Positions 1-10,692 of a DNA stretch of 50,227 nucleotides are shown piece after piece. Position numbers and translations under genes: made by a program. The stretch is from assembly GCA_913065005.1 (NCBI GenBank), contig CAJYAJ010000006.1, forward strand, positions 1 through 50,227, read 5' to 3'. The notes beneath the pieces are model-generated. The model saw only the letters and a list, made by a program, of their open reading frames with translations. It was not told where the DNA came from and did not search any database. Within the stretch, counting starts at the first letter, position 1, and each line of letters begins with the position of its first letter. The DNA comes from an uncultured Verrucomicrobiota bacterium (GTDB lineage Bacteria; Verrucomicrobiota; Kiritimatiellia; Kiritimatiellales; Pontiellaceae).

Positions 1-764
1 CCTTTCGACAGCAAGCCCCATGTCGACTTCGGATGTCCTCCACCTGACGTACGGCCCTCACCACCACCCATTGGGTGATCTACTGGGTTCATCGCAACAC
101 CCCGCACAGTCGGACGAATCCCCAACCAACGTTTACGGCCCGCTTTACCCATAACAATATTGCTATGCTCAACATTCCCCACACGACCAATCGTCGCCAT
201 GCACTCCGTTCGAATCAAACGAATCTCACCTGAAGGCATCTTCACATTGGCAAACTCTTCCGTCTGCGACATCAACACCGCCGACGCGCCCGCTGAACGA
301 ACCAACTGACCTCCACGACCCGCAATCAACTCAATGTTATGAACCGCCATTCCGATCGGGATTTTATTCAACGGTAACGCATTACCCAACGACGGCTCCG
401 CATCTGGACCCGACATCAACGTCGCACCCACCTGCAAATTCACCGGCGCAATAATATAGCGCTTCTCTCCATCCGCATAATGCAATAAAGCAATGCGAGC
501 AGAACGGTTGGGATCATATTCAATCGCAGCCACTTTCGCCGGAACACCAAACTTATCCCGCTTGAAATCAATCACCCGATACCGACGCTTATGTCCGCCA
601 CCCCGGTGACGCACCGAAATACGACCCGCACTATTACGACCCGCTTTACTCTTCTTCCCCTTCAACAACGAACGCTCCGGCGATGTTTTCGTGATTTCAG
701 AAAAATCTGAAAGCACCATGTGCCGGCGACTCGGTGTTGTAGGTTTATGACTCTTTAAAGGCAT
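1..764 (-). CDS. rplB: 50S ribosomal protein L2, 3' end cut by window edge
   Basis: L2 is a primary 23S rRNA-binding protein of the large subunit, needed for subunit association and the peptidyl transferase centre. The reading frame starts at ATG 762-764 ([15 protein letters not shown]) and stays open to the window edge, giving about 254 of the usual 270-280 residues, so only the last 20 or so are missing. The RNA-binding core is clear: [19 protein letters not shown] near residue 60, and the diagnostic C-terminal block [20 protein letters not shown] close to the edge. It follows rplW by 13 nt in the usual S10-operon order. The family assignment is certain. Confidence 0.97.
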   Translation of the reverse strand, partial: MPLKSHKPTTPSRRHMVLSDFSEITKTSPERSLLKGKKSKAGRNSAGRISVRHRGGGHKRRYRVIDFKRDKFGVPAKVAAIEYDPNRSARIALLHYADGEKRYIIAPVNLQVGATLMSGPDAEPSLGNALPLNKIPIGMAVHNIELIAGRGGQLVRSAGASAVLMSQTEEFANVKMPSGEIRLIRTECMATIGRVGNVEHSNIVMGKAGRKRWLGIRPTVRGVAMNPVDHPMGGGEGRTSGGGHPKSTWGLLSK

Positions 765-777
765 CTTTCCACTCCCC

Positions 778-1062
778 TTAGATCAAGTTGATGCTGTCAT
801 CAGCATGCAACGTGACAACAGCACGCTTCCATGCCGCTGTCGTTCCATAATTCGCTGTACGTTCGCGCTTCTTCTTGCCTTTTCGGCGCATCGTATTGAC
901 GGCCATAACACGGACACTGAAGAGCTCTTCCACAGCACGCTTAATCTCAATTTTATTGGCGGTCATAGAAACCCGGAACAGATACTTATTCTCTTCCTCT
1001 GAAAGTCGAGTTCCCTTCTCCGTTAACAAAACCGCTTTAATCAAATCCGATGAATTCTTCAT
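778..1062 (-). CDS. rplW: 50S ribosomal protein L23
   Basis: L23 binds 23S rRNA at the exit of the nascent-peptide tunnel and docks trigger factor and SRP. The 94-residue product has normal length and family features: N-terminal [14 protein letters not shown], the [23 protein letters not shown] strand-helix, and the basic loop [14 protein letters not shown] that enters rRNA. Its ATG overlaps the end of rplD by 4 nt (ATGA arrangement), implying translational coupling, and rplB follows. Position between rplD and rplB is the standard S10-operon order. Confidence 0.96.
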   Translation of the reverse strand: MKNSSDLIKAVLLTEKGTRLSEEENKYLFRVSMTANKIEIKRAVEELFSVRVMAVNTMRRKGKKKRERTANYGTTAAWKRAVVTLHADDSINLI

Positions 1063-1700
1063 CCCTCACCGCCTTCCTCGCCGAGACGGGCTGATAGCAC
1101 CTTCATCCCCGCTTCGGTAATGACCACCTGCTTATGGCGCAACATCTGATAGGTATTCACCAAATCAGCCCTCACCACTTCCACACGCTCCAGATTACGC
1201 GCAGCTAAATTCACATTTTCCTGCAGCGTATCCACAATAAACAAACCACCCCGATCCAGCCCGAGGTTCGATAACACCGCCGCAAACGCCTTTGTTTTTG
1301 GTGCCTCTAACTGCACCGCATCAATCACCAGCACTTCGCCCTGCGCCACCTTCGCGCTAAACGCCCGACGGAATGCCAAACGCGCTACCTTCTTAGAAAC
1401 TTTTTTCTTATATTTCCGAGGCTGTGGACCATGCGCCACCGCCCCCCCCCGCCAAACAGGAGATTGTTTATAACCCGCACGTGCCCGACCGGAACCCTTC
1501 TGAGCCCACGGCTTCTTACCGCTACCCGCCACTTCCGATTTACTCTTCGTTGATGCCGTTCCAGCGCGCTGATGGGCTAAATACGCCACCACCGCTTCGT
1601 GCACCGCCTGCGCACCCTTATCTTGCAACAACAAACCATCTGCAACCTCGTAGTCACCCACGCTGTCGCCCTTCACATTCTTTAGAGGTACTTTACTCAT
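1059..1700 (-). CDS. rplD: 50S ribosomal protein L4
   Basis: L4 is an early-assembly 23S rRNA protein whose extended loop lines the peptide exit tunnel; in Escherichia coli it also represses its own S10 operon. The 213-residue product has the loop motif QKGSGRARAGYKQSPVWRGG, followed by AHGPQPRKYKKKVSKKVARLAFR. The codons for WRGGA include a run of nine C on the plus strand, but the frame is intact across it. It lies 11 nt after rplC and overlaps rplW by 4 nt. I see no obvious S10-type leader within the cluster. Confidence 0.96.
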   Translation of the reverse strand: MSKVPLKNVKGDSVGDYEVADGLLLQDKGAQAVHEAVVAYLAHQRAGTASTKSKSEVAGSGKKPWAQKGSGRARAGYKQSPVWRGGAVAHGPQPRKYKKKVSKKVARLAFRRAFSAKVAQGEVLVIDAVQLEAPKTKAFAAVLSNLGLDRGGLFIVDTLQENVNLAARNLERVEVVRADLVNTYQMLRHKQVVITEAGMKVLSARLGEEGGEG

Positions 1701-1711
1701 CGCTCAACCAC

Positions 1712-2341
1712 CTACTTCTTTTTCAGGGCTTCTTTAACCGTCACAATGCCCCCGTTTGCACCCGGAATAGATCCCTTAATCAGAATCAAATTCTCCTCTG
1801 CACGCACCTGCATCACTTTCAAATTCTGCGTCGTCACACGCTTGCTTCCCATGTGTCCCGGCATTTTCTTGCCTTTAAACACGCGTCCCGGAAACTCACA
1901 CATACCGATCGAACCCGTCCGACGTAACCAACCGCCACCATGAGAAGCACGACCGCCGCCAAAATCATAGCGTTTCACAACGCCCTGGAAACCACGCCCT
2001 TTACCCGTAGCAACCACATCCACGAAATTCACCTCTTCGAATGCACTCACATCCACCACATCGCCAATCGCAACATCGGTATCCGCCGTCACCCGAAACT
2101 CACGTAAAACCCGCTTCGCTTCCACGCCCGCTTTTTTATAATGCCCCAACTTCGGCTTATTCAAACGCTGCTCTTTCTGTTCAGCATAACCTAACTGAAC
2201 CGCACTGTAGCCATCACGCGCTTGATCTTTGCGCTGTACAACCACACACGGACCCACTTCTAAAACCGTTACAGGCACCGCCGCACCGTTATCATCATAG
2301 ATGGAAGTCATGCCCAGTTTTTTTCCAATTAAACCCTTCAT
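1712..2341 (-). CDS. rplC: 50S ribosomal protein L3
   Basis: L3 is one of two proteins that initiate 50S assembly, and its loop reaches toward the peptidyl transferase centre. The 209-residue product begins MKGLIGKKLGMTSIYDDNG and contains the central-loop signature GRGFQGVVKRYDFGGGRASHG, then GSIGMCEFPGRVFKGKKMPGHMG. The Q in GRGFQG is the residue methylated by PrmB in E. coli. It ends with TAG, which shows that this organism uses TAG as an ordinary stop, a point that matters for the rpsG anomaly. It is 9 nt after rpsJ. Confidence 0.97.
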   Translation of the reverse strand: MKGLIGKKLGMTSIYDDNGAAVPVTVLEVGPCVVVQRKDQARDGYSAVQLGYAEQKEQRLNKPKLGHYKKAGVEAKRVLREFRVTADTDVAIGDVVDVSAFEEVNFVDVVATGKGRGFQGVVKRYDFGGGRASHGGGWLRRTGSIGMCEFPGRVFKGKKMPGHMGSKRVTTQNLKVMQVRAEENLILIKGSIPGANGGIVTVKEALKKK

Positions 2342-2350
2342 GATAATCTC

Positions 2351-2659
2351 CTAAATCTTGATCGTGATGTCGACACCTGCAGGCAGGTTCAACTTCTTCA
2401 ACTCATCCACCGTCTTAATCGTCGGATCAATAATATCCAATAACCGCTTGTGGGTCCGAATTTCGAACTGTTCCATCGATTTCTTGTTCACGTGCGGACT
2501 CCGGTTAACCGTAAACCGCTCAATACGAGTCGGCAACGGAATGGGCCCTGCCACACGGGCACCCGTCCGACGAGCCGTCTCAACAATTTCCGTTGAAGAC
2601 ACATCCAACACGCGATGGTCGAACGACTTCAAACGAATTCTAATACGCTGATTTGTCAT
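2351..2659 (-). CDS. rpsJ: 30S ribosomal protein S10
   Basis: S10 is a head-domain protein of the small subunit and, as NusE, a partner of NusB and NusG in antitermination and transcription-translation coupling. The 102-residue product is typical: [15 protein letters not shown] at the start, [20 protein letters not shown] in the middle, and [11 protein letters not shown] at the end. It sits 15 nt after fusA, so the str-type block (rpsL-rpsG-fusA) runs straight into the S10-type block without tuf between them; tuf is near rpmG instead. Confidence 0.97.
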   Translation of the reverse strand: MTNQRIRIRLKSFDHRVLDVSSTEIVETARRTGARVAGPIPLPTRIERFTVNRSPHVNKKSMEQFEIRTHKRLLDIIDPTIKTVDELKKLNLPAGVDITIKI

Positions 2660-2674
2660 TTTATTTTCTCTCTT

Positions 2675-4807
2675 CTATCGGTTGAGGATCGTATCCGTCA
2701 TATGCGCGGGAACCGGTTCAAATGCTTGCGGTTCCATCGTATAGCTTGCACGACCCTTTGTTAAGGAACGCAACGAAGTTGCGTACCCGAAAACCTCTGC
2801 CAGCGGAACATCCGCGTGCACCATCTGTAAATCATTCGACGCCTGGATTTCACGAACCCGTCCGCGCCGGCTATTCAAATCTCCCATCACATCCCCCAAA
2901 TGCTCTTCAGGGCTTGAAATTTCTACCGCCATAATCGGCTCAAGCAAGATCGGGCTACTCGCATTCACCACCGCCCGCACCGCCATCACAGCCGCCGACC
3001 GGAACGCCATCTCCGAACTCTCATTTTCACGCGCTTCACCACCAATCACGCGAATCTTCGTATCGATAATCGCAAAATTACCCAATACTCCCGTCATCAG
3101 CGCATCAGAAACGCCCTCTTCAACCGCTTTCCGGAACGGCACCGGAATTTGATCCGCCGATACATCAAAAACAATTTCATTGCCCGCACCCGCCGTTGCT
3201 GGTTCCGCCTGTAAGACTACATTTGCAAATTGAGGCTCCCCCCCAATTTCGCGATCAAATGTGAAAGAACCCTCTCCTTTTGAAGCGATACTCTCCCGAT
3301 ACGCCACCATCGGCTTACCTGCATTAGCCTGCACTTTGTACTCACGTAAAATTCGATCTTTAATGATCTCCAGATGCAACTCACCCATTCCCTGAATGAT
3401 CGTCTGCCCTGTCTCCTCATTAATCGACGTATGAAACGTAGGATCTTCTTCCACTAAATCCTGCAACGCCGCCACCATCGTATCTTTATCTGCCGTCGTC
3501 TTAGGCTCGATAGCCATAGAAATGACCGGCTCGGGAAATTCAATATTCTCTAATAGGATCGGATCGGCTTCGGCACAAATGGTATCACCGGTCGTGAACA
3601 TTTTTTGGCCCACCATGCCGCCAATCTCCCCCGCATACAACACATCCACCTCTTCACGATGATTTGCATGCAACCGCAACAAGCGCCCAATCCGCTCCCG
3701 CTTCTTCGTCCGCGGATTAAAAATATTTTGTCCCTTTTTCAGCTGCCCAGCATACACGCGAACAAACGCCAACTTACCAATAAATTTATCGGTCGCCATC
3801 TTGAAGACCAGCCCCGTCAACGCCTCAAAATCCGATGCCTCGCGCTCTACTTCCGCCTCCGTCTTCGGGACCATCCCCATAACCGCCCGAATATCCAATG
3901 GCGAAGGCAGATAATCCGTTACCGCATCCAACAACGGCTGAACCCCTTTGTTCTTCAACGACGACCCCGCCAAAACGGGTATCAACTGATTGGCAATCGT
4001 TGCACGACGAATCGCCTCTTTAATCAAATCTTCTGAAACATCGCTATTTTCCATGTAGGCTTCCAGCAACATCTCATCGACATCCGCTACCGTCTCAATC
4101 AACTGCGCCCGAGCCTCTTCCGCTTTCGCCGCCAGCTCCACCGGAATCTCCACCCGTTCAACCTGCGATCCCATATCATCCTCTGAAAAGCGATACGCAC
4201 ACATCTTCACTAAATCAATCACACCGCTAAACGTTTCAGCCGCACCGATAGGCAACTGAACCGCCACCGCCGGTGCCTTCAACTTACTCTTCAGCTCGGC
4301 TAGGACCTGCTCGAAATTAGCGCCCATGCGGTCCATCTTATTCACGAACGCCACACGCGGCACTTGATATTTATTCGCCTGCCGCCAAACCGTTTCTGAT
4401 TGAGGTTGCACACCACCCACCGAACAAAAAACGCCCACTGCGCCATCTAAAACCCGCAAGGAGCGTTCCACTTCCACCGTGAAATCAACATGACCCGGTG
4501 TATCGATAATATTGACTTGATGCCCATTCCAAAAACAGGTCGTCGCCGCACTCGTAATTGTAATGCCACGCTCTTGTTCCTGAACCATCCAATCCATCGT
4601 CGCCGTGCCATCGTGGACTTCACCAATCTTATGCACTTTGCCGCTGTAATATAAAATTCGTTCGCTCGTCGTCGTCTTGCCCGCATCAATGTGCGCGATA
4701 ATTCCGATATTGCGAGTCAGCGATAAGGCAACATCACGAGTATCAGCTTCCCGAGGGGAAACTGAGCTCTTGGCTCCGCTCTGCTTATCTTGACTCATTA
4801 TTTTCAT
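2675..4807 (-). CDS. fusA: Elongation factor G
   Basis: EF-G is the translational GTPase that drives translocation and, with RRF, ribosome recycling. The frame also allows a TTG at 4840, but ATG at 4807 ([11 protein letters not shown]) is preceded by a GAAGAGA stretch and is preferred; ATG at 4798 is a second possibility. This gives 710 residues. P-loop AHIDAGKTT is at about residues 38-46, followed by switch I with [21 protein letters not shown] (G3) and NKMDRMG (G4), then domains II-V. The N-terminus before the G domain is some 20 residues longer than usual and rich in Ser, Lys and Asp. It follows rpsG with a 102-nt gap that holds a hairpin. Confidence 0.96.
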   Translation of the reverse strand: MKIMSQDKQSGAKSSVSPREADTRDVALSLTRNIGIIAHIDAGKTTTSERILYYSGKVHKIGEVHDGTATMDWMVQEQERGITITSAATTCFWNGHQVNIIDTPGHVDFTVEVERSLRVLDGAVGVFCSVGGVQPQSETVWRQANKYQVPRVAFVNKMDRMGANFEQVLAELKSKLKAPAVAVQLPIGAAETFSGVIDLVKMCAYRFSEDDMGSQVERVEIPVELAAKAEEARAQLIETVADVDEMLLEAYMENSDVSEDLIKEAIRRATIANQLIPVLAGSSLKNKGVQPLLDAVTDYLPSPLDIRAVMGMVPKTEAEVEREASDFEALTGLVFKMATDKFIGKLAFVRVYAGQLKKGQNIFNPRTKKRERIGRLLRLHANHREEVDVLYAGEIGGMVGQKMFTTGDTICAEADPILLENIEFPEPVISMAIEPKTTADKDTMVAALQDLVEEDPTFHTSINEETGQTIIQGMGELHLEIIKDRILREYKVQANAGKPMVAYRESIASKGEGSFTFDREIGGEPQFANVVLQAEPATAGAGNEIVFDVSADQIPVPFRKAVEEGVSDALMTGVLGNFAIIDTKIRVIGGEARENESSEMAFRSAAVMAVRAVVNASSPILLEPIMAVEISSPEEHLGDVMGDLNSRRGRVREIQASNDLQMVHADVPLAEVFGYATSLRSLTKGRASYTMEPQAFEPVPAHMTDTILNR

Positions 4808-4832
4808 CGTTTCTCTTCTGGCGACAGCGAAA

Positions 4833-4852
4833 GGCTCCAATCTCTTGGAACC
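4833..4852 (-). promoter_or_regulatory. Stem-loop with GAGA tetraloop upstream of fusA
   Basis: On the minus strand GGTTCCAA, loop GAGA, TTGGAGCC form an 8-bp stem (one G-U pair) capped by a GNRA-type tetraloop, 25 nt upstream of the fusA ATG. It is not followed by a U-tract, so it is not a terminator. In E. coli, S7 represses its operon by binding the rpsL-rpsG spacer; here that spacer is only 13 nt, so an element between rpsG and fusA could take that role. That function is inference. Confidence 0.3.
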
Positions 4853-4909
4853 TTCCGACCATCGGCGACCCCCATTCAGGAGGTTTCCTATGTAACCCGC
4901 TCTCCGTCC

Positions 4910-5383
4910 TTACCAGCGGTAGTGTGCAAATGCCTTATTAGCTTGTGCCATCTTGTGCGTGTCATCGCGCTTCTTGATCGCCGCGCCTTGGCCGCGGTAT
5001 GCATCAACAACTTCGTTCGCCAATGCACGACGCATCGGCACACCCTTGCGATTACTCGCAAACTGAATCAACCAACGGGTAGCCAGTGCGATCTGCCGCT
5101 TCGGCTTCACTTCCACCGGCACCTGCTAGCTTGCCCCCCCCCCCCGGCGAGATTTTACTTCCAACCGTGGAGATACATTTTCAATAGCCGTTGTGAATAC
5201 ATGAACAGGATCTTCATCCTTCAACTGACCTTGAATATCCTCAATCGCGCCATATACAATCTTCGCTGCCACTGATTTCTTACCCCGCTCCATCACGCAG
5301 TTAATCATATATGCAACCATGTCGTTGTTATAACGAGGGTCGGGAATCAATTCACGTTTTTCTGCTCTACGCCGTCTAGCCAT
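4910..5383 (-). CDS. rpsG: 30S ribosomal protein S7, interrupted by an in-frame amber codon
   Basis: S7 initiates assembly of the 30S head and lines the E and P sites. The frame runs from ATG 5381-5383 ([18 protein letters not shown]) to the stop at 4910, 157 codons, matching the usual 156 or so. Codon 86, at 5126-5128, is TAG. The family reads KSRRVGGAxYQVPVEV here, so TAG replaces Tyr, and downstream translation ([19 protein letters not shown] to [15 protein letters not shown]) continues in the same frame. A normally Val codon is also GGG, inside a run of 12 G (minus strand; C at 5134-5145). Both changes lie within 25 nt, so a base-calling or assembly error is the simplest cause. Amber suppression, or restart at the GTG two codons later, are alternatives. 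Since TAG ends rplC, rplL and rpmG, global reassignment is unlikely. Confidence 0.9.
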
Positions 5384-5396
5384 TTTTTAAAATCCT

Positions 5397-5768
5397 TTAC
5401 TTAGGTCGTTTTGCCCCATACTTCGAGCGTCCGCGTTTACGTCCATCCACACCCAAACAATCCAATGCACCCCGCACGATATGATAGCGCACACCCGGCA
5501 AGTCCTTCACCCGGCCCCCACGCACCAACACCATGCTGTGCTCCTGCAAGTTATGTCCTTCACCGCCAATATACGCATTTACTTCGCGACCATTGGTCAA
5601 CCGCACCCGTGCCACTTTACGCAACGCAGAGTTTGGTTTTTTCGGCGTCTGAGTTTTCACCAATAGACACACGCCCCGCCGCTGTGGGCAGGTCGATAGC
5701 GCAGGTGATTTACTCTTCTTCTTCGCCACCGAACGCGGTTTACGAACTAACTGATTAATTGTCGGCAT
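5397..5768 (-). CDS. rpsL: 30S ribosomal protein S12
   Basis: S12 sits at the decoding centre and controls translational accuracy. The 123-residue product starts [12 protein letters not shown] and contains [20 protein letters not shown] with Lys43 and Lys44, and [17 protein letters not shown], so the classical streptomycin-resistance positions look wild type. It is the first gene of the str-type block and precedes rpsG by 13 nt. The 196 nt upstream (5769-5964) hold no gene and are AT-rich toward 5964. I see a TTGACT box at 5882-5887 (minus) but no convincing -10 at normal spacing. That leader separates rpsL from the divergent truncated protease gene. Confidence 0.97.
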   Translation of the reverse strand: MPTINQLVRKPRSVAKKKSKSPALSTCPQRRGVCLLVKTQTPKKPNSALRKVARVRLTNGREVNAYIGGEGHNLQEHSMVLVRGGRVKDLPGVRYHIVRGALDCLGVDGRKRGRSKYGAKRPK

Positions 5769-5964
5769 AAAATCTTTCTCCTACTAAAGACGAGCGGCAG
5801 AATCTATACATCCACCGCCCCCCACGCAAGCGAAACATTCAACTTTCTTTAGTTTATTTAAGCCATGTACATGAGCGAATTAGTCAAAAGAATTTGCAAC
5901 TTATTAAATAAATATGATAAAAATGTCATCTTTATTATACACTTCTATATTTAGGTGATATTTC

Positions 5965-6450
5965 ATGAATGGTTTCAAATGGATTTGTTTGCATATTTTA
6001 ATCTGCTCCCTAGCCCAAAATGGGTATGCAGAAAAAACAAATGAACTCGTCCAAACCAATGCCACCAATCAAACTAGCACCACCAACGAAACCATCATAG
6101 CAGCGCCCACGATTGCACGGGGAGTCTTTCTGGTTGAGCATGAAAATGGAAGCGGCTCGGGCTTTATCATGCAAGATCAAGAAACATCCTATTTTGTGAG
6201 TAATATCCACGTCATGTCGGGCGGAGAAGAATTCTCTATACGTAACGTATATGGAGAGACCATCACCATTCCAGAAAACGTCGAAGTCGCCCAAGATCGC
6301 GATCTCGTCCGCTTTCCAACCGATTCATTCGAGATCGGATTCCCCTACTCTTCCGAATTTGATTTTGGCGACCCCGTCTTCGCTTTTGGGAATAGTGGAG
6401 GCGGCGGGGTCATTACCAAGTTAGAAGGTGAAATTCTCGCCATCGGCCCC
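5965..6450 (+). pseudogene. Trypsin-like (HtrA-like) serine protease, 3' truncated at rpoC
   Basis: The ATG at 5965 has a plausible AGGTGAT ribosome-binding site. The start encodes a signal peptide ending near NGYA, a Thr/Asn-rich linker, then a trypsin-like N-terminal half: GSGSGF, SNIHVMSG with the catalytic His, QDRDLVRF with the Asp, and FGNSGGGGVITKLEGEILAIGP. In HtrA-type proteases the last block precedes the catalytic GNSG-Ser loop by about 10-20 residues. Here similarity stops at about 6450 and the frame, open to 6903, simply reads the antisense of rpoC. The catalytic Ser half is therefore missing. It is the only plus-strand gene in the first 23 kb and sits where rpoC and rpsL are usually adjacent. 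A rearrangement remnant or an assembly join are both possible. Confidence 0.7.
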
Positions 6451-6476
6451 GTTCTCCTACTCCACATCTTGCTCGC

Positions 6477-9400
6477 TTACAGCTCGATCTTTGGCTCTTC
6501 GCTCGCTTCTAGCGGATTGGTTTCAAACAGATCCTCCACCGTAATTTCATCACCATGTTTAATCGGCTTGATATCTCGATACATGGGGAAGCCTGTTCCA
6601 GCAGGAATCAACCGACCCATAATCACGTTTTCTTTGAAACCGCGCAAGGTATCAACCATCCCCAACGTAGCCGCTTTCGTAAGAACGCGTGTTGTATCTT
6701 GGAACGAAGCCGCTGAAATAAACGATTCGGTTTCCAATGCCGCTTTCGTGATGCCCAACAACACCGGTGAAGCTTCTGCCGGACGACGCCCTTCAGCAAC
6801 CGCCTTCTGGTTCACTTCTTGGAAGGTTTGTTTCTCAACCTGTTCACCCCACAAGAATTCCGTATCACCTGGATCGGTAATCTTCACTTTGCGTAGCATC
6901 TGACGCACAATCACTTCGATGTGCTTGTCGTTGATCTCTACTCCTTGCAAACGATAAACCGCCTGAACCTCATTCACCAAATACTCTTGCAAGTCCTGCG
7001 GACCACACACTTCCAACAGTTCCTGCGGAACAATCGGTCCTTCAGTCAGCTGCTGTCCTTTATGAACAAAGTCACCCGGGAACACGATCACGTGCTTATT
7101 CATCGGAATTAAATGCTCTTCCTCGCCGCCAGTAACCGTATCACGAACGACCACTTTACGCTTCCCTTTCGCGATGCCGCCCAACTCAACAATTCCTTCG
7201 ATCTTCGCGATCTCAGCCGCATCCTTCGGCGTACGCGCTTCAACAAGTTCTGCCACACGTGGCAGACCCCCGGTAATGTCTTTTGTCCGAACTGTTTTCC
7301 GAGGAGTACGTGCCAAGGTGAATCCAGCTGACACCTTCTCTTTGGCTTTAATCATCACCTGGGCGCCCGCCGGAATGGAATAAAATCCCACTTTATCTTT
7401 ATCTTTCGTATCGCGAATCACGATCTGCGGATGGAGATCTTCTTTATGCTCCATGACAACCAACGTCTCAACACCTGTCGACTCATCAACTCCCTTTTGA
7501 ACCGTCACGCCTTCAATGAAGTCATGGAACTCCACTTTACCGTTATGCTCAGAAAGAATCGGAACGGAGTAGGGATCCCACTCAACAAACGTTTCGCCCG
7601 CTTTCACTTCGCTTCCATCATCCACAGAAACCTGTGCCCCAATCATCATGGCATACCGCTCTAACTCACGACCTTCTTCATCAACAATGACCAAGTTACC
7701 GTTTTTGTTCAGGATAATATTACTATCCTCTACTTTCACGGATCGAATATTTTCATATTTCACGGTACCTGCAGACTTCGCATTAATACGAGGCTGTTTA
7801 AAGACCGAACTCGCCGTACCACCAATATGGAACGTCCGCATCGTCAACTGCGTTCCGGGCTCACCAATCGACTGGGCAGCAATAATGCCCACTGGCTGAC
7901 CCAACTCGGCCATACGACCCGTTGCAAGGTTCTTCCCATAACACTTCGCACACACGCCTCGACGCGACTCACACGTCAACACACTTCGAATGATCACCTG
8001 CTCCACACCCGCGCTCTCAACGTTGCGCGCCGTGTATTTATCAATCAACTCACCCGCCGCCACAATCACACGATCAGGCTCATGCGGATCACAAATATCT
8101 TCAGCCGCTGTACGACCCAAAATACGCGTCGCAAGTGAAACCAACTCTTCGTCGCCTTCCACAATCGCACCCACTTCAATACCGTTCAGGGTATTACAAT
8201 CAGGCTCTGTGATAATAATATCATGCGACACATCAACCAGCTTCCGCGTTAAGTACCCCGAATCCGCCGTTTTCAAAGCCGTATCCGCCAGACCCTTACG
8301 AGCCCCGTGCGTTGAAATAAAGTATTCCAAAACCGAAAGACCTTCACGGAAGTTCGAAAGAATCGGCCGCTCAATAATCTCTCCCGATGGTTTTGCCATC
8401 AAGCCACGCATCCCTGCCAACTGACGAATCTGCTGACGTGAACCACGAGCCCCCGAATCGACCATCACATACACAGGATTCAACTCCTCACGTGAACGTT
8501 CGTTCCGCGGATCATCATTCTCCTCTAGCACATCAAAGAGTTTGTTGGTCAACTTATCATTCGTATCTGTCCAGATATCGATGATCATGTTGTATCGCTC
8601 CCCTTCCGTAATCAGACCCTTGCGGTGCTTATCTTCCACCTCTTCGATCTCGGAGCGGGCCGCAGCGATCATATCCGCTTTCCCCTCTGGAATGATCATA
8701 TCACATAGACCGATCGACATCCCTGACCGCGTCGCATGCTCATATCCAAGATTTTTCAATTCATCTAAAACCTTCACAGTTTCAGCGTGACCCGCAATTT
8801 CGTAGCACTGCTCAATCAACGTTCCGACCACTTTCTTCGTAGCCGTCTTATTCGCAAATCCCATGCCGTCAGGCCAAATCTGATTAAAGAAGACCCGACC
8901 GACCGTGGTATTAATCACCGGACGCTCCATATCTCCATTTCGCGTTTCACGCTGATAATCTGGATTACGATACCGAATACGATCATGTAGCTTCATAAAG
9001 CCTTCATCATACGCCGTCTGCACCTCTTCAAGATTATCCATCAAACGCAAATGCTCTTCGCGTTTCTTTCGAATCCCCTTCCGTTCCATCTGGAACTGCT
9101 GCGATTCTGAAGTAACAAAATAACAACCCAAGGCAATATCCTGTGTTGGCGTAGTAATCGGCTTTCCACTCGATGGAGAGAAAATATTATTCGTCGCCAA
9201 CATCAACGCCTTCGACTCAACCTGAGCTTCCACAGAGAGAGGCACGTGTACCGCCATCTGGTCACCATCAAAGTCCGCGTTATAAGCCGTACAAACCAAC
9301 GGATGCAGCTGAATCGCCTGTCCCTCAATCAAAATCGGTTCAAACGATTGAATCGACAAACGGTGCAACGTAGGCGCCCGGTTTAACATCACCGTATGAC

Positions 9401-10664
9401 CCCGTGTCACTTCATCCAGAATATCCCAAACTTCATCAACCTCGCGCTCAATCATCTTCTTCGCACTACGCACCGTGTGCACCACGCCACGCTCTTTCAG
9501 GCGACGAATAATAAAAGGTTCAAACAACACCAACGCCATTTTCTTCGGCAAACCGCACTGATTTAATTTCAGCGTAGGCCCCACAACGATCACAGAACGG
9601 CCCGAATAGTCCACCCGTTTACCGAGTAGATTCTGACGAAAGCGTCCCTGCTTCCCCTTCAACATATCTGAAAGCGATTTCAACGGACGATTTCCCGGCC
9701 CCGTTACCGCCCGGCCATGACGACCATTATCAAACAGCGCATCCACCGACTGCTGCAACATCCGCTTCTCGTTTCGAATAATAACTTCCGGTGTTTTCAG
9801 CGCCAATAGCGTCCGCAACCGATTGTTCCGGTTAATGACCCGACGATATAAATCATTCAAATCAGACGTTGCAAAACGTCCCCCCTCAAGCGGCACCAAC
9901 GGGCGCAAATTTGGCGGAATCACGGGCAACACTTCCAAAATCATCCACTCCGGACGCGACCCATTTTTAATGAACCCTTCCATCACTTTCATCTGATTCA
10001 CAAGCTTCTTACGCGTCTGTTTCGAACGCGTATTCATCATCGCCTCTTCAAGCTGTTGAAGCATCTCAACTGGGTTGATTTTGCTCAACAGTTCACGAAC
10101 CCCTTCTGCACCAATTTTTGCCGTAAAAGATTCAATCCCAAAATTGGCAATCGCTTCCCGATACTCCTCTTCCGAAAGAAGCTGCTTGCGCTGCAACGGC
10201 GTGCTTCCTTCATCTACCACAATATAGTTATCATAATAGAGCACCCGCTCGAGATCGCGCATAGTCATATCTAAAATCAATCCCATCCGACTCGGCGTGG
10301 CTTTAAAAAACCAAATATGCGAAACCGGAACCGCCAACTCAATATGCGCCATCCGCTCACGACGAACCCGCGAAAGCGTTACTTCCACACCGCAGCGATC
10401 ACAAATAACCCCTTTGTGCTTAATACGCTTATACTTTCCGCATGAACACTCCCAGTCCTTTGTTGGACCAAAAATACGCTCACAAAATAACCCCCCCTTT
10501 TCAGGTTTAAAGGTTCGATAGTTAATCGTCTCAGGATTACGAACCTCTCCCATACTCCAGGAACGAATCGCCTCAGGCGATGCCAAGGTAATGTTTGCGA
10601 AGTCCGTCTGTTCTTGTTGTTTGAGTCCGAAAATATCTACAATGCTATTGGCACTATTTTCCAT
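6477..10664 (-). CDS. rpoC: DNA-directed RNA polymerase subunit beta'
   Basis: This is the largest catalytic subunit of RNA polymerase. The 1395-residue product is full length for the family. The N-terminal zinc site is C73, C75, C88 and C91 ([19 protein letters not shown]); the Mg-binding active-site motif [12 protein letters not shown] lies near residue 470; the second zinc site [11 protein letters not shown] is near 910; the trigger-loop region includes [16 protein letters not shown]. It follows rpoB by 28 nt. Its 3' end faces the truncated protease gene at 5965-6450, whose open frame overlaps the last 430 nt of rpoC antisense. The C-terminus ([13 protein letters not shown]) looks natural, so the coding region itself seems undamaged. 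Confidence 0.98.
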   Translation of the reverse strand: MENSANSIVDIFGLKQQEQTDFANITLASPEAIRSWSMGEVRNPETINYRTFKPEKGGLFCERIFGPTKDWECSCGKYKRIKHKGVICDRCGVEVTLSRVRRERMAHIELAVPVSHIWFFKATPSRMGLILDMTMRDLERVLYYDNYIVVDEGSTPLQRKQLLSEEEYREAIANFGIESFTAKIGAEGVRELLSKINPVEMLQQLEEAMMNTRSKQTRKKLVNQMKVMEGFIKNGSRPEWMILEVLPVIPPNLRPLVPLEGGRFATSDLNDLYRRVINRNNRLRTLLALKTPEVIIRNEKRMLQQSVDALFDNGRHGRAVTGPGNRPLKSLSDMLKGKQGRFRQNLLGKRVDYSGRSVIVVGPTLKLNQCGLPKKMALVLFEPFIIRRLKERGVVHTVRSAKKMIEREVDEVWDILDEVTRGHTVMLNRAPTLHRLSIQSFEPILIEGQAIQLHPLVCTAYNADFDGDQMAVHVPLSVEAQVESKALMLATNNIFSPSSGKPITTPTQDIALGCYFVTSESQQFQMERKGIRKKREEHLRLMDNLEEVQTAYDEGFMKLHDRIRYRNPDYQRETRNGDMERPVINTTVGRVFFNQIWPDGMGFANKTATKKVVGTLIEQCYEIAGHAETVKVLDELKNLGYEHATRSGMSIGLCDMIIPEGKADMIAAARSEIEEVEDKHRKGLITEGERYNMIIDIWTDTNDKLTNKLFDVLEENDDPRNERSREELNPVYVMVDSGARGSRQQIRQLAGMRGLMAKPSGEIIERPILSNFREGLSVLEYFISTHGARKGLADTALKTADSGYLTRKLVDVSHDIIITEPDCNTLNGIEVGAIVEGDEELVSLATRILGRTAAEDICDPHEPDRVIVAAGELIDKYTARNVESAGVEQVIIRSVLTCESRRGVCAKCYGKNLATGRMAELGQPVGIIAAQSIGEPGTQLTMRTFHIGGTASSVFKQPRINAKSAGTVKYENIRSVKVEDSNIILNKNGNLVIVDEEGRELERYAMMIGAQVSVDDGSEVKAGETFVEWDPYSVPILSEHNGKVEFHDFIEGVTVQKGVDESTGVETLVVMEHKEDLHPQIVIRDTKDKDKVGFYSIPAGAQVMIKAKEKVSAGFTLARTPRKTVRTKDITGGLPRVAELVEARTPKDAAEIAKIEGIVELGGIAKGKRKVVVRDTVTGGEEEHLIPMNKHVIVFPGDFVHKGQQLTEGPIVPQELLEVCGPQDLQEYLVNEVQAVYRLQGVEINDKHIEVIVRQMLRKVKITDPGDTEFLWGEQVEKQTFQEVNQKAVAEGRRPAEASPVLLGITKAALETESFISAASFQDTTRVLTKAATLGMVDTLRGFKENVIMGRLIPAGTGFPMYRDIKPIKHGDEITVEDLFETNPLEASEEPKIEL

Positions 10665-10692
10665 TGTGTCTCCTTAAAGTTCTATCCCGCAA

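Noticed and set aside
1441-1450. Frame error in rplD at a poly-C run
   Set aside because: The L4 frame is continuous and gives normal flanking motifs (SPVWRGG and HGPQPRKY).
5126-5128. Reassigned TAG codon genome-wide
   Set aside because: TAG terminates rplC, rplL, rpmG, pyk and ppnP at family-consistent lengths, so TAG is an ordinary stop here.
4910-5383. rpsG broken by a frameshift in the poly-C tract
   Set aside because: Both halves lie in the same frame (stop-to-stop distance is a multiple of three), and the only break is the TAG codon. A frameshift is not needed to explain it.
6451-6903. Long C-terminal extension of the protease
   Set aside because: From about 6451 the frame encodes no recognisable protease sequence, and from 6477 it is the exact antisense of rpoC, with no protein-family character; it is a shadow frame.
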